From Arctopsyche grandis (Eukaryota > Arthropoda > Insecta > Trichoptera > Hydropsychidae), in assembly GCF_051622035.1 (NCBI RefSeq), contig NC_135364.1:27334501-27398500 (forward strand): a stretch of DNA of 64,000 nt, read 5' to 3'. Each line of letters begins with the position of its first letter. The stretch's first letter is position 1. Of the stretch, positions 1-11,432 are shown piece by piece. The notes under the pieces were generated by a model that saw only the letters and a list, made by a program, of their open reading frames with translations, was not told where the DNA came from and made no database searches. The position numbers were made by a program, and so were the translations under genes.

Positions 1-74
1 TGAAATGAGGATTTAGTATGGAGTGCATTTGGATGAATGAAAGCAGTTTAATCAAAAGACGAAGATCTTCGATC

Positions 75-415
75 AGTGTTTTTAGCCAATAATGACGCAT
101 GGATGTGAAACTTGGACATTGAACGCCAATGCACTCAAAGAAGTGTGCAACGTTGTATGCTTGGCATAACGAGGAAAGACAGGAAACGGAATACGTGGGT
201 GAGAAGTGTGACAAGGGTAGTGGATATTTGAAAGGTGGTCAAAAGAAGTGCTAGAATGGTACCCGAGATAATGCAAAAGGATAAAAGGAAGACCGCAGAG
301 AAGATGGGTAGACGAAATTGGGAAAATGTGTGGGGTGAGATGGATGGAGACGACTGAGAGCGTGTTGGAGAGGACTTCATCCAGCAGTGAGCGGCTGTAG
401 ATGATGATTAACAAA
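75..415 (+). pseudogene. LINE reverse transcriptase C-terminal fragment (RTE/endonuclease-RT type)
   Basis: The plus strand from about 93 reads a short stretch including GCETWTLNANAL, the usual start of the region downstream of the polymerase domain in insect endonuclease/reverse-transcriptase LINEs. Other frames hold RKTGNGIRG-like and EVLEWYPR-like pieces and a GRPQRRWVDEIGK-like motif, so the frame is broken several times. A second copy of the same region lies on the minus strand at about 27640-27960 and keeps RKDRKRNTWVRS and RMDQRWTKEVLEWYPRE. Both are dead 3' fragments. The family name is from recall of the motif, not from a search. Confidence 0.7.
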
Positions 416-419
416 GGTT

Positions 420-1810
420 ATAAAATTTATGTATCTATTTTAACCGATAGAATTTCATTCGGATGGCCAGGTTATACATATGTATGTATGGATGTATATA
501 ATTATTGGACACTTTTCATTACAGTTGACCAACTGTAGAAAGAAATTCTCAGTGTGGCCAAAAATTTCGGTCGAAAAACTACAGTCAAACTAAATTAATT
601 GTGAATATGCTAATTTACCTTACAATTTTATCGCTAGTTTAAAATTCTAAGCAATGGAAACCACATATTTATAGGTTCATATATGTTAGAACTTGTCAAT
701 CAATGAAAATATTAAAAAATCGGTATTAGTATAAAAAATTACTAAAATGAGGTATATAGGAGAGTTTTTCTTTTTTGATTCTCGTTTATATTAATAATAT
801 TCACGATGACTATTGCTAAAAAAAAATGAGAAAGTATAGTTGGCTTGTTATTGTAATTTGGCAAATATGAGGTTACGGCCAAATTTTTCAACAAAAAAAC
901 TTTCACCGACAGATGGCTTACAAATTCAAATCGACAGTTACGCAAATGTTCATAGGTTATGTTGACTATTATACACACTTATTGGTGTAACAAATTGCAA
1001 TTATGAGTCTTATGTACTTTCATTTGCATTTTAAAACGCAACGCAAATTCCTCTAAAAATCATAAATAAATAATAAATTAAAAAATTCATATAAAAAATG
1101 GATATTTTTATTTTCGATGTCATGTTCGATATCTGAAGTTGTGTGTTACAAATATTTGAAATAATGAATAGTATTAAATTTCGAAAGAAAACTTAATCAA
1201 GACGGCGCTTTCTTGTATCGGTGATGATGTCGGCGTTATATATAATAAATTATAAAATTGGCTCGACGTTTTAGTGTTTTTCACCCATATTTCACAGGAT
1301 GAGGAAAGATCGTTCGAAATGTGTCGTACAATTATTCCGACATTTGTTATATATGTCGCACAAATATCTAGCTGGCCGGTGGGAAAAAATGAAAAATATT
1401 ATTCACACATTGTGTGTATAATATAATAAATGGCCACACGTGTTGAGGACTGTAAATAATCCAGACGTTTAGCTTTTATGTGTCACAAATATTGATATGG
1501 ATATGTATTTATAAAACTTTCCCCTTCACATGTTCTATTTAAGAAAAACAGTCATCTTTTATATATACATAATTGTATTGTACTCCAAAAAGGATCGTTT
1601 TAACTGCATAAAAGGACTATACACAGTATTTTGTACTTGGAATTGAAATTTACTCAATTGAATGCAATTCTGTGACTATTCTGTGTTATGCTTATTGATT
1701 ATTGTGTGGTTATTGACTACTTGAACTAAGACATTACACTAATGATTATTATCAGTGAAATAATAAATTGCTATCAGTTAGTACTGAACAAGAGAATCAA
1801 CTGGGGCACA
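420..1810. other. AT-rich stretch without recognisable genes
   Basis: About 1.4 kb of AT-rich sequence. No open frame shows protein-like composition, and no repeat shared with the rest of the window was recognised apart from short ATGTATGTA-type runs near 480. Confidence 0.5.
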
Positions 1811-1814
1811 ATAT

Positions 1815-2210
1815 TGTAACGGATACTAAAAAGAGCCGACGGTTAAGTGCAATCGGATTAGACCGAGGCGCATCCCTGACACTGTGCGACCGTTATAATT
1901 GGTTTCAAGGATTATCTTTAGACTAAGTGCATGTATGTAGGCTAAACAATGGCTACCGAATTGGCCGCTATTGGTCCCTTCTCAGAAGTGACCGATACCG
2001 TGTGACTGGGTGTCGTGGGAATACATATCCGGGTACATGCCTAAACAATGGGGAAGTAACTGGATGCCTTGAGAGACCTGCCCTTTATAAGGCGGTACCA
2101 AGCCATTCTAGACGGAGCACTGCCAGTGCGTGTATCTCCTTAATCACCAATAAATGCTGTGACACGACTTTGGCCTTTTACTTGGATCCTCCACCCAACC
2201 CCACGCAACA
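1815..2210 (+). mobile_element. Solo LTR, gypsy/17.6-like retrotransposon (copy 1)
   Basis: A 396-bp unit starting TGTAACG and ending CGCAACA, flanked on both sides by the 4-bp duplication ATAT (1811-1814 and 2211-2214). In this orientation it carries a TATA-like TTTATAAGG (about 2083) and a polyadenylation signal AATAAA followed by TGCTGTGA (about 2150), in the order expected of a sense LTR. No internal gag/pol sequence is present. The 4-bp ATAT target is typical of the 17.6/297/gypsy group; that assignment is inference. The 131-aa open frame running through it is not a gene. Confidence 0.85.
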
Positions 2211-2425
2211 ATATGTGTCTAAGTTTCACAAGATTCTTATTATTTTACTTAAAAATCCAAATGACAAAAAAATGTACCGCGTGTTTATGATTATATTTGT
2301 GATCCAAAATATTTCAATTTGAAATACATTAACTTGGTAAATAAATTGAAATACATTTAACCTAATGTACTATAACTTTTCTCATAAACAAACGTATATT
2401 AAAACAATTAACAAACAAACTACCT

Positions 2426-2645
2426 TTAGCATATAATGCTTTGAACAGTGTGGTCACGGGTTCAAATCCCACTGGTTTCTGCTGGCCAGACCTTGGATTT
2501 GTGACTCCAGGTCGATCGTTTCCTATCAAAGTTTGCCAATTTATCTAATTTTCTATGAAACGGTGCCAACAAATTGGCAACCTTACCCATTTTCCCGCAA
2601 AATCTCGAGTTTTCAGCAATCTCGAATTGTATAAAATGCTGCAAA
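2426..2645 (+). repeat. tRNA-derived SINE, 5' part
   Basis: Contains a B-box-like GGTTCAAATCCC (2458-2469) followed by the SINE body seen elsewhere (TTTGTGACTCCAGGTCGATC, then TTTCCTATCAAAGTTTGCCA) and ends near AAATGCTGC. The GGAAGGCGCATTGGGG tail found in full copies is missing. Confidence 0.75.
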
Positions 2646-2802
2646 TTTATAAATTTGACCATAAATGTCTCTATGAATATTAATTGATATGTGTTTATGT
2701 ACTTTGTACAGCACTAATAATATTTGTATTCATTTATGATTTGAAGACTAATAATAGCTTCATACAAGAGTCCAGTTATTAAACAAACACAAGACACATC
2801 AT

Positions 2803-3395
2803 TGTTTTTTTTTTTGATTTTTAAATGCTTTTTATTATTACGAAATTACGTTCATAATACATCTTATATCTATTTTAATAGCTACTGATCATTTTCTATT
2901 TTACAATTTAATTTAATTTGGTTATCAATCATAGTATTATATTATTCTAATGTTAATGTACAGCATAATAAGAAAAAGAGCTCAAAAACCTATTTACAAT
3001 TCTTATAAATGCTCATACTACATCTAATACATAATATTAATTAAAGACTCTCTAAAGGCGATGACCTAAAGCAGATTGTGTTTAGGTAATCTGTGTTTAT
3101 ACCTGAAGGGTATAGACATTTTGTTGTAATCACCGAGACTCTTCACATGTGTGTTAGTATGGTTATTAGTGATTCTGTCATAGAATCTACTGGTTAGTTT
3201 GTTAGTAATGTCTGTAACAAACAGAATATTATATATGGCATGCACTTTTGTCAAGTTAGTATATATGGGTGTATTATAAATTATTTTTAGGGATTTATTT
3301 TGTATTACTTGGAGCTTGGAAAGGTTAGTATTCGAGGTGTTATTCCATACAGGTGAAGCATAGGTATTATACACATCATTGTGAAACCAATTTTA
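2803..3395 (-). mobile_element. Jockey-like non-LTR retrotransposon, 3' end
   Basis: On the minus strand 3374-3066 encodes 102 residues with YASPVWNNTSNTNLSKLQVI and QNKSLKIIYNTP, the typical C-terminal end of Jockey-clade reverse transcriptases (the ...LQxxQNKxLRxI block). A 3' UTR of about 250 bp follows and ends in a poly(A), seen as a T run at 2803-2815. The copy is 5' truncated. The same 3' UTR recurs at 27.1, 29.8, 44.2, 47.7 and 51.5 kb, always in this orientation. Confidence 0.85.
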
Positions 3396-3399
3396 AGTA

Positions 3400-3985
3400 T
3401 TACAAGTTGCACATTTTCTTTTCACTGTGTTGCAAAAAGAGAAAACGTCTCACTGTGAGATAATTGGTCGAGACATCATTTTCAGGTACACGTGTCGCGA
3501 GTTCAATGTTATCTAAACGTAAACAGTTTTCACTAGACCGTCCGAGTGGAGTAGTGCGTAGATACCATACTACGTATGCAAAGTCCGACGGGTGACCGTT
3601 TGCATATGCGGGCAAATTTCACGTGTCGAATGCACCGTGAAGACATGGTGTTGTGACCAGAAAGGCGAATTCATTCAAATGCCTCGTCAATAGGATTTCC
3701 TTTGTGCGCACAGCGGCCATTCAACAAATTGCAACCGAACCGATTCGAACCTGTTTTTCCGACCGATCTGCCTAGCATTCAGAAAACTTTCAAAAGATCT
3801 AATATTCGAAAGCTTACGAACCACCCGAAACAGTCATCATACTTTTACACAACCTCACATGCGATTTGTCATGACAAACTTTAAACGTATGCATACATAT
3901 TCAGATCAAAGTTGAGATCATTTTTTTTAATCACTAGATATATGTATGTAAAACTAGTGTTTGTATGTTTGTCTGGGGCTTTATA
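3400..3985. other. Unassigned stretch between LINE and Helitron
   Basis: Moderately GC-richer around 3480-3800, with two short open frames on opposite strands that show no family motif. No repeat matching other parts of the window was seen, and no gene is supported. Confidence 0.4.
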
Positions 3986-4433
3986 TTATACTAGTGTTGT
4001 ACCCGATGAAATATCATCGCATGGGTTATGGCATATTAAGTTATTAAATAAAATTAAAATTAAAAGAAATGTGTCGGTGATAATTATGTTCGATCATAAT
4101 CAAATATCTTTTCAAATATCTTTTAAATAAATTTAATTTATATTTAATTAATTGTTTAATATGAAAAAAGAGTGGTATAAACAATATAAATTTTTTTTAT
4201 AAATTTTCAATAACTAAATATTTAAATAAATTTTCAATAGAATTAATTAATTAATTAATTAAATAAATTTTCAATTCTCAGAGACTTTCTCCGTAGAGTC
4301 TTTCTGCCGTAGAGAGACTTTCTGCTGTAGAGAGACTTTCTGCCTAGATGAAAAATTGGTAGCAAACAGTATATATAGAAGTTTTTTTCTTTCGTTATTA
4401 TATTCGTACATTGGCAGTGTTTTTGCTGTGAGT

Positions 4434-4528
4434 ACCAGTGGCGTGCGGTGAAATTCTCTCTCTTTTTGTCGTACAGCCTTACTTAATGTGCGCGAGCAGG
4501 ATACAAGAGGAACAGGCTATTCCCCATA
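4434..4528 (-). mobile_element. Fragment of foldback element B inside Helitron A1
   Basis: This stretch (TGCGGTGAAATTCTCTCTC, then GTGCGCGAGCAGGATACA and GAGGAACAGGC) matches the reverse complement of the middle of the foldback element at 10399-10809. It interrupts the normal Helitron A sequence. Confidence 0.6.
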
Positions 4529-4607
4529 TGTATGTTGAATCGAAATGACTATTATAGTATGGTGATCGTTATCGCAGATACACACAGAGACACACAGAAT
4601 AGCGATA

Positions 4608-4774
<167 letters not shown>

Positions 4775-4812
4775 ATCTCATTTGAAACACAAAATATATA
4801 TTGAACACATAT

Positions 4813-4975
4813 ACAGGTTTTTCATTCCAAATTGATCCTTTTTCATTTCAAATTGACCCCTTTTCAATGTCAATTTGAAATGAAAAAGGTTTAATTTGAT
4901 ATTAAAAAGGGTCAATTTATAATGAATAAGGATCAATTACAAATGAAAAAAGGTCAATTTGGAATGAAAACCTAT
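4813..4975. repeat. Palindromic MITE built from a ~20-bp motif
   Basis: Begins AGGTTTTTCATTCCAAATTG and ends with its inverted copy (CAATTTGGAATGAAAACCT). Inside are several direct and inverted copies of TTTTTCATTTCAAATTGACC. Related elements are at 43817-44181 and, split by a LINE insertion, at about 51470-51770. Confidence 0.75.
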
Positions 4976-4979
4976 ATCA

Positions 4980-6764
4980 ATATACGTCATGATTCTGTAA
5001 AGGTATTTAATATATATGATTTTACTCGTATTTTTATTGATAATGAATCAATCTAATGAATGAAATTAAAATTTTAAGATTTAGAACCTTCGGTTGGAGT
5101 TCAGTACTCTGTCAACTACGCAGCAAAGTACAAAACCAACGTAAATAACTGAAAGCACTTTGTCAACGTTCATATTTCTCAAATTATTCTTTCCTAACGC
5201 CATTCGACAAAATATTCCTATTGTGCCGAGGTCACATGTGTAAAACATGTTGCCGTTAGTTTTTCGCATGATTTATCTGAAAGAGGTTTTCCAAAATTAA
5301 TTATATCCACATGTTTATTACACAAACGTACACACAGACTTATTACATCACAACAATCCTAACAAATCTAAAAAGTGTCAAAACACATATTATATCGCGC
5401 ATTACGGAAACATTCTTCCCGAGGCATGCATATAATAGACTCGATATGTTAATGGTTAACTTTTGTCATATGTATGTACAGCCTGATTCATTCTTGAGCA
5501 AGGATAATGTTCAATTCTAGTGTTTAATTGTCTAGTTATGCGGGTTACATATGCGCATTAACGAATTTAAATAAAGTGATCGTTACGAGGCTCGACACAC
5601 CACGACGAGATGAAAATATCAGATGCTGCGTGTTTCAAATATAATTCGGTGACAAAAGAAGTTTATAGACAGCTGTCAATACAGCAGATAGCGAAAACAT
5701 TTCAGCAATACGTGCGCGGACTGCTTCAAAATGACCTTTTGTGTTGACAATGTCCTTTCCGCATTGTCAATGTATGATCATTGACACGAATACCGATTTT
5801 ACTATAGTAATTGTTTTGTCAATATTTGACATCTCATTTTGTTTTTGATTGTTTTCAACAATATTGAAGAACAAAACTGGTTTCAAGTGGTTGAACTACC
5901 TCAGAATCGCACGTATGTAAATATCCTACATACATCGGACAGGATTTTTACACGTATATGCACTTCAGCGTTTTGTTCCATACAAAATATAATGCAATTC
6001 TGATAAGACTTGTAAGAAGCTCTCCAGCAAATACTCAATTTGAATATAGGGCTGAGAAATATTAAATACTAAAAAACTAGTGGTTTAAAATGAGTATTAT
6101 CTTGCAAGCATTTTATATGTATACCGGTGTCTTATAGTTAATTCATCAAGCTATAAAAATCATAGACTTTTGTCACCAGACGTTAGGTTTGATTATAACT
6201 TCTAGATAATTGTACATATGTATAAACAGACAGTGTATAGTGTATGTTTAAGATAGCTAACTAGTATGTAGAGCTTCAATAGCAAGTTTATAAGTAATAA
6301 TGATCGCTATTTTAGCAAGCACTGTAATTTAAAATGCTAGCAATTGCAAACGTATTGAAAGGTCTTCTATTGCCTTACATTATTCATAAGCTCGTTATTG
6401 ATATTGTGTATGAAATAACCAAATATACATATCAACAAATAAGTCAGGGCTGCTCTGAGGGATGCAGAACACCCGGACGCCAAGCTCCACAGAAATAAAA
6501 ATTATATAAAAAAATATTGACAGCTTCCGCTAAACAAAAATTGAAATAAATTTGCAACGAAATGTAATGCACATTGACTTGTATATCCAGTTCAATAACT
6601 AATATCAGATAACAATTAGATCGAAAGTAAAATGAAATTGAGTTACATCAGTTAATAGGTATATTACTTTAAGATACAATATAAATATAACTACGAAAGG
6701 CCTCCAATTCTGAATAATAAGGTGAAATGTTCGGAATAGATATTATTATCTTATATAGGAGCAG
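4980..6764. other. AT-rich stretch without recognisable genes
   Basis: About 1.8 kb with short open frames only, no domain motif and no recognised repeat. I see nothing I can name. Confidence 0.45.
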
Positions 6765-7265
6765 GGTTTCCAGACGTTCCTATTTGAGCGGGACTGTCCC
6801 GAGTTCAACAGACAAATCCCGAGTCCCGCATTGCCTCTGAAAATCCCGACTTACAAAAATGTATGTAAATAGAAATGGTTTGACTTCAAAAGTAACAAAT
6901 TTCAATCCATTAAAGTCTTGTCTTTAAACCAATCGAATTTTCTTCAATTGCAGAATTAACAAAATTATTTAATATTATTTGCAATGTTGACCGTCTATAC
7001 AAAGATGTCTGTTTATTAAACAAATTTTTACTGAAGCAAACGAGAAATGGACAATATATTTTAAAGATCATTCCACTTGCAACCATGTGTATAAAATTGT
7101 AGCCCAAATTTTTTCAATTCTACATTCCATTACAATTTTCGAAAGAATATTTAGTCTAATAACTAGTGCAACCTGAAGAAAGGAGACAAACAGATTATTT
7201 TTAGAAACAGAAGCTGAATTAATGCAATTGTAATGACTTGAGGAAATTTTCATCAAGCAAAGGTG
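6765..7265 (+). pseudogene. hAT transposon remnant with C-terminal transposase fragment
   Basis: It opens with CAGGGTTTCCAGACGTTCC, the CAGGGTTTCC-type terminus of many hAT elements. From about 7088 the plus frame reads VYKIVAQIFSILHSITIFER, then IFSLITSAT, a stop, and RKETNRLFLETEAELMQL. This corresponds to the hAT dimerisation region (ERxFS...W..eRNRL...ve.l). The expected Trp between the two parts is TGA, a stop. No right terminus or duplication was found. Dead copy. Confidence 0.65.
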
Positions 7266-7392
7266 TATAAAATTTTTTGAATAAAACTGTTATGATTGCA
7301 TTATTTTTTGCATTTAAACCAAAAAATATAATTCCTGTAATTGTATCCATTATATTTCAATAACTGTGATTTCTGTGGATTACTAAGTGACT

Positions 7393-7600
7393 ATTTTTTA
7401 TGGTAAACGGACTACTAGTCATATGTAAATCAGTCACAGGACAACCGGTCGCTCTAGATCGGTCACACTAAAACTGGTCACACCCTTAAATCGGTCAACC
7501 AGTTTTCTCGTGACCGATTTTAGGGTGACGGGTGATCACGTGTGAACGATCTAGAGCGACCGGTTCACATTTGACTAGTAATCACCGAACCATTTTTTAT
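7393..7600. repeat. Foldback MITE
   Basis: Two arms of about 65 bp are inverted copies: ACCGGTCGCTCTAGATCG on the left and CGATCTAGAGCGACCGGT on the right, continuing outward through ACTAGTCA/TGACTAGT to ATGGT/ACCAT. The outer AATCACCGAACCATTT is shared with the element at 20.0-20.3 kb. No ORF. Confidence 0.75.
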
Positions 7601-7662
7601 ATGTTCTCATCTACATATATATATTTATGTATGTACTTATTACATACATTATAATTTAGCCA

Positions 7663-8055
7663 GCAGTATAGCTCGGTGGTTGGGCTTTTGCTTAGCGCCA
7701 GGAGGACGCCAGGTTCGATTCCGATCGACCTCAATTGAAAAATTATTTATTCTGAGTATTTCTGTAATGCTGCTGGTCAGACTTGGATATTTGTGAATCC
7801 AGGTCGATCGTTTCCTATCAAAGTTTGCTAATTTTTCTGATTTGTCGGAAACGGTTCCTGATTAAATTGGCTAAAAACCTTCCTACCTACTCTGTCACCA
7901 CTATATGATAAATGTACAAATTCATAGATGTCTCGACAATTTCGAGCTTTCAGTGTCTGGTAATTCAGCGACTTAAGTAATAAAAATGCTGCATTGTCTG
8001 TAATTGGCCAGGAAGGCGCATTGGGGTTTACCTGTTAGGCCTTCCTGGCGCAAAT
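7663..8055 (+). repeat. Full-length tRNA-derived SINE
   Basis: The head has A-box-like TAGCTCGGTGGTTGGGC and B-box-like GGTTCGATTCC, the internal promoter of a tRNA-derived SINE. The body follows (GGTCGATCGTTTCCTATCAA) and the conserved tail GGAAGGCGCATTGGGGTTTA ending TTCCTGG. It is not a tRNA gene: no acceptor or anticodon arm pairing is kept. It lies tail-to-tail with RPF2. Confidence 0.85.
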
Positions 8056-8164
8056 ATTGGATTTGCAAGCGGGCGCCAACTACCCTTAGAGCGGCCCCAA
8101 TCATAGTACTCACTATATACATGTATCAAAAAATAAAAGCAATATTTGAGAATAATCATAAGTG

Positions 8165-8170
8165 TTTATT
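8165..8170 (-). promoter_or_regulatory. RPF2: RPF2 polyadenylation signal
   Basis: AATAAA on the minus strand, 46 nt past the RPF2 stop codon, at the distance expected for a short 3' UTR. Confidence 0.65.
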
Positions 8171-8215
8171 TATATATAAATATCTCAAGTGAACAAGTTC
8201 ATTCAATAGTTAAGA

Positions 8216-9652
8216 TTACGTAGATATTTCTTGTAATGTCATAGCTCTGGCTGCCTTTTTCTTTTCCATTCTTAGTCTCTTCTTTTCTTCTGGTGTCTTC
8301 TTGAGGCCCTTCATCTTGCGTGTTTGCAATTTGCCTACTTCTTGTTTGCCCATATGAATACGTCCATGTTTGGCTCCAAAGACGTCTCGAGAAATATTCT
8401 TCTTTGTGACTTTTCTAAGTTCTCTAGGTTTACGGCACGCTTGGGTCATCAGATCTTCGGACGCCAATTTAGTCCGTCTAAGCGTTAAGTCCATTGACGG
8501 TCCTAAAATATCATTAAGTTAATAAACATATACATATACAGTATAAATTTTGTATAAAAAGTATTATATATACCAATTTCTTCAAGTTCTACTCTCGGTG
8601 TAACTTCTCCACTTTTCTTCAATACGGATCTGTATGATCTTAAAAATATTTTGGAATCCTGAGTGGCTGTGAAACTTAAAACGTGCTCTAATCCTTGCAA
8701 TCTTATTACTTTTGCCTGAAAATATCGTTTTTTATTATTAAAACTAAAAAAAAAGGTCTGAAAGATAAAAAAAAACGATTCAATATACCTTTTCCCATTG
8801 AAACATATCGACAAGAAGTGACTTCAATCTTATAAGATCTTCACTCTGTTCCCAAGCAGAACCGTTGAAAACCAAGCACGGTTTAATCAATGTGGATATT
8901 TTGTCGATTTTGAAATCTTCTAACCGTCTAAAATTGTCAACTCCTAATTCGATCATGTCCAATAATGTGAAATCAAAAGTTCTGCCTAGGACTACATTGT
9001 GAGGCCTTTTTTTACTGTGCGAAATAAAGACGAATAGGGGTGCATTTTTAGCTCTGGAAAATCTGAAATAGTTGATTAAAACTTATTAATATAAAAAATA
9101 CAAACACAAATATATATAATTGATTGATAATATACTTTTCTAATAGAGTGGGGTCTTCAAATGGGCTCAAATCGTTCTTCCTTTGAAACATGACGACGTT
9201 GGGTTTTTTCAATGTGTATAAATCTTTCATAATGCCTTTTGTTATTTCGGAAGTCTGGCGACCCTGTATTAAAAAGCATTGTTTGGCTTCTTCGATTAAT
9301 TTTGGTTCTAGTGCCAAAAGAGCCTTTTTCCCCTTCCGAGTGGAAGCTTTCCTGTAAAATAATTTAAATATAAATACAAATTACAATACTAAAATATATA
9401 TATTCATACTTTACAATACTAAAAACATGCGTATGCCTATTTACTTATAAAATGTATACACATAGAATTACTCATACGTTTTGAGTACTAGTTCATATTG
9501 GAAACATGTGACAACTACTAATATGCAAAATATATCAAAATTTCACACTTTAAATGAAGCAAAACGTTGGCAAATACATAATAACTATATGAATATAAAA
9601 TTTAGACCATAATTTATCGATGAACTCACTTTATTCTCTGTATAACAGGCAT
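8216..9652 (-). CDS. RPF2: Ribosome production factor 2 homologue (Brix domain)
   Basis: Five exons on the minus strand: 9652-9630, 9351-9136, 9062-8789, 8715-8574 and 8502-8216. All introns are GT/AG and phases match (2, 2, 0, 1). The product is 313 aa, close to human RPF2 (306). It starts MPVIQRIK and keeps the family blocks in order: EPKLIEEAKQ, DLYTLKKPN, SPFEDPTLLEKFSRAKNAPL, the Brix core HNVVLGRTFDFTLLDMIELG, RLKSLLVDMF, GLEHVLSFTA, SYRSVLKKSG and P-VELEEIGPS, then the tail FGAKHGRIHMGKQ and LQTRKMKGLKK. RPF2 works in the nucleolus with RRS1 to load the 5S RNP (5S rRNA, uL18, uL5) onto the pre-60S particle; that role is from family knowledge. The start was chosen because the 23-nt first exon gives the short basic N-terminus and the correct phase. 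The gene looks intact. Confidence 0.96.
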
Positions 9653-9771
9653 GTTGTCAGAGCGGGCGCGTCTTAACTTAACCTCAATGCGCACACGCGT
9701 TTGACGTGTGAGCAACACTTGACTATAACAGAGCTCATTCCGTGCATGCATTCTTTTTATTTTATATTTTA

Positions 9772-10010
9772 TACTAGTGGTTTTACCCGGCTTTGCTCGC
9801 CACTTATAATATATACCGCTTAAACATGGTCAATCTAATAGCAAACATTCATTATTTTATTATTATATTTATTTGAATCGAAAAAAAAATGGTGCCACTT
9901 TAGTATGCGGTCTACCTTCACATATTTTTAATTACATTTTATACCCCAGGAAAGCCTTACAGGTAAACCCCAATACGCCTTCCTGGCCAATTACAAACAA
10001 TACAGCATTT
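9772..10010 (-). mobile_element. Helitron type C 3' end carrying a SINE tail
   Basis: On the minus strand the 3' end is GGCGAGCAAAGCCGGGTAAA followed by ACCA and CTAG|T: hairpin GGCGAGCAAAGCCGGG-like, then CTAG, as in Helitrons. Inward of this lies the SINE tail (CAGGAAGGCGTATTGGGG, 9945-10005). The copy at 26690-26987 has the same SINE-tail/Helitron arrangement, so they probably moved as one unit. The 134-aa open frame starting at 9873 crosses this and the next element and is not a gene. Confidence 0.7.
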
Positions 10011-10085
10011 TTAACCCTGCGCTACAAACGATTGCAAACCAAGCGGGCGCATGCTCATTTCGCTGCATGCTCATTTGATACTTTT

Positions 10086-10355
10086 GGTTACCTGACAACT
10101 CGTTCACAGATTTTCCGTAAACCGAGGATGTGCTCCAGGCATTACGTATACGGCCATCTCTTTCTCACCCCGTCTGTTCACCAAGATCTCGTTTACTATG
10201 CCATTACGTATGCAGCCATCTCTTTCACAGACCGTCTGTTATCGGTGAACAGAGATCTTGGTGAACAGACGGGGTGAGAAAGAGATGGCCGTATACGTAA
10301 TGCCTGGAGTGCATCCTCGGTTTACGGAAAATCTGTGAACGATTGTCGTGTCACC
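10086..10355. mobile_element. Long-inverted-repeat element, Mutator-like MITE (family FB-A, copy 1)
   Basis: 270 bp that folds back almost along its whole length. The ends are GGTTACC...GTGTCACC, and long blocks such as CCATCTCTTTCTCACCCCGT recur inverted in the right arm. It is flanked by a perfect 9-bp duplication GATACTTTT (10077-10085 and 10356-10364). A 9-bp duplication with long inverted repeats points to Mutator-like elements. No ORF. Confidence 0.85.
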
Positions 10356-10398
10356 GATACTTTTGTCTCGACTTTTGCCATTTTAAACTTACCAGAAA

Positions 10399-10809
10399 GG
10401 GGTCTACATCACGGGCCCGAAAGTGAAACGCCCGAAAACGCAAATATCGGAAGGCAAAGATCGAAAATCGAAAGATCTTAAGTCGAAAGATCAAAAAAAA
10501 AGAGTCTCTCCCCCCGTCGTACATACTCACTTAATTTGCGCGAGCAGGATACAACAGGAACAAGAGGAACAGGCTTTTCCTCCCGTATTCTGCACGCGCA
10601 CATTGAACAAGGCTGTATGACAAAAAAAGAGAGATAATTTCACCGCATGCCACTCATATATCTTATAGTACCGTTTTACCATGCACCATAGTACCGTTTA
10701 CCATGCACCCTTTTTTTTATCTTTCGACTTAAGATCTTTCGATTTTTGATCTTTGCTTTCCGATATTTGCGTTCTCGGGCGTTTCACTTTCGGTCCCGTG
10801 AGGGAGACC
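10399..10809. mobile_element. Foldback element B, copy 1
   Basis: Starts GGGGTCTAC, ends GGGAGACC, with inverted arms of about 90 bp: GAAAACGCAAATATCGGAAG on the left and its near-inverse ending GATATTTGCG on the right, then GATCTTTCGACTTAAGATC. The flanks TACCAGAAA and GGCCAGAAA agree at 7 of 9 positions, probably a decayed duplication. Copy 2 is at 54379-54761. No coding sequence. Confidence 0.75.
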
Positions 10810-10949
10810 GGCCAGAAAGATACAACTCAATTTTAAGAATTGCCAATCATCAATGTACATCGAAATGTCATCTGCGCAACCCCATGAATATCTCGTCTTT
10901 CGTACATGCTGAAATTCAAACAGCTAAAATTCAATCGAAATGAGCATGC

Positions 10950-11335
10950 AGCCGGGTGGTTTGCAATCATTTGCAGCAAACCCCATTTTTATTGTACAAG
11001 TGGCTGAATTACGAGACACTGAAAACTCGCAAATTTACTAGACATCTATGAATTGTACATAAATTTTATTGTACATTAATCATACTCAAATAGTGGTGAC
11101 ATACATAGTAGGTAGGAAGGATTTTAGCAAATTTTTAATCGGGAGCCGTTTCAACAATGAAATCAGAAAAAATTGGCAAACTCTGATAGGAAACATTCAA
11201 CCAGGAGTCACAAATATCCAAGTTTGACCAGCAGCACTACAGATATTCTTTTCAATCGAGGTCAGCTCATGGGATCGAACCCGGTGCCTCTCGGTGTGAG
11301 GCAGAAGCTTAACGACCGAGCTATGCTGCTGACTG
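10950..11335 (-). repeat. tRNA-derived SINE, nearly complete
   Basis: On the minus strand: head with AGCATAGCTCGGTCGTTAAG and GGTTCGATCCCATGAGC, body with GGATATTTGTGACTCC, ending near the AATGGGGTTTGCTGC tail. The tail is diverged. Confidence 0.8.
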
Positions 11336-11432
11336 TATCTAATATATCTATTTCACGTTTTTACTTTAATATGTGGTCTCACTGTTTCAGTTCTCGCGTG
11401 TGACACTGAGACTGAATAATACCGACCCTAAA

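Noticed and set aside
1927-2322. 131-codon plus-strand frame
   Set aside because: It lies inside a solo LTR that is bounded by ATAT duplications and recurs five more times with broken frames.
9873-10277. 134-codon plus-strand frame
   Set aside because: It crosses a Helitron end, a SINE tail and half of a foldback element; no protein family.
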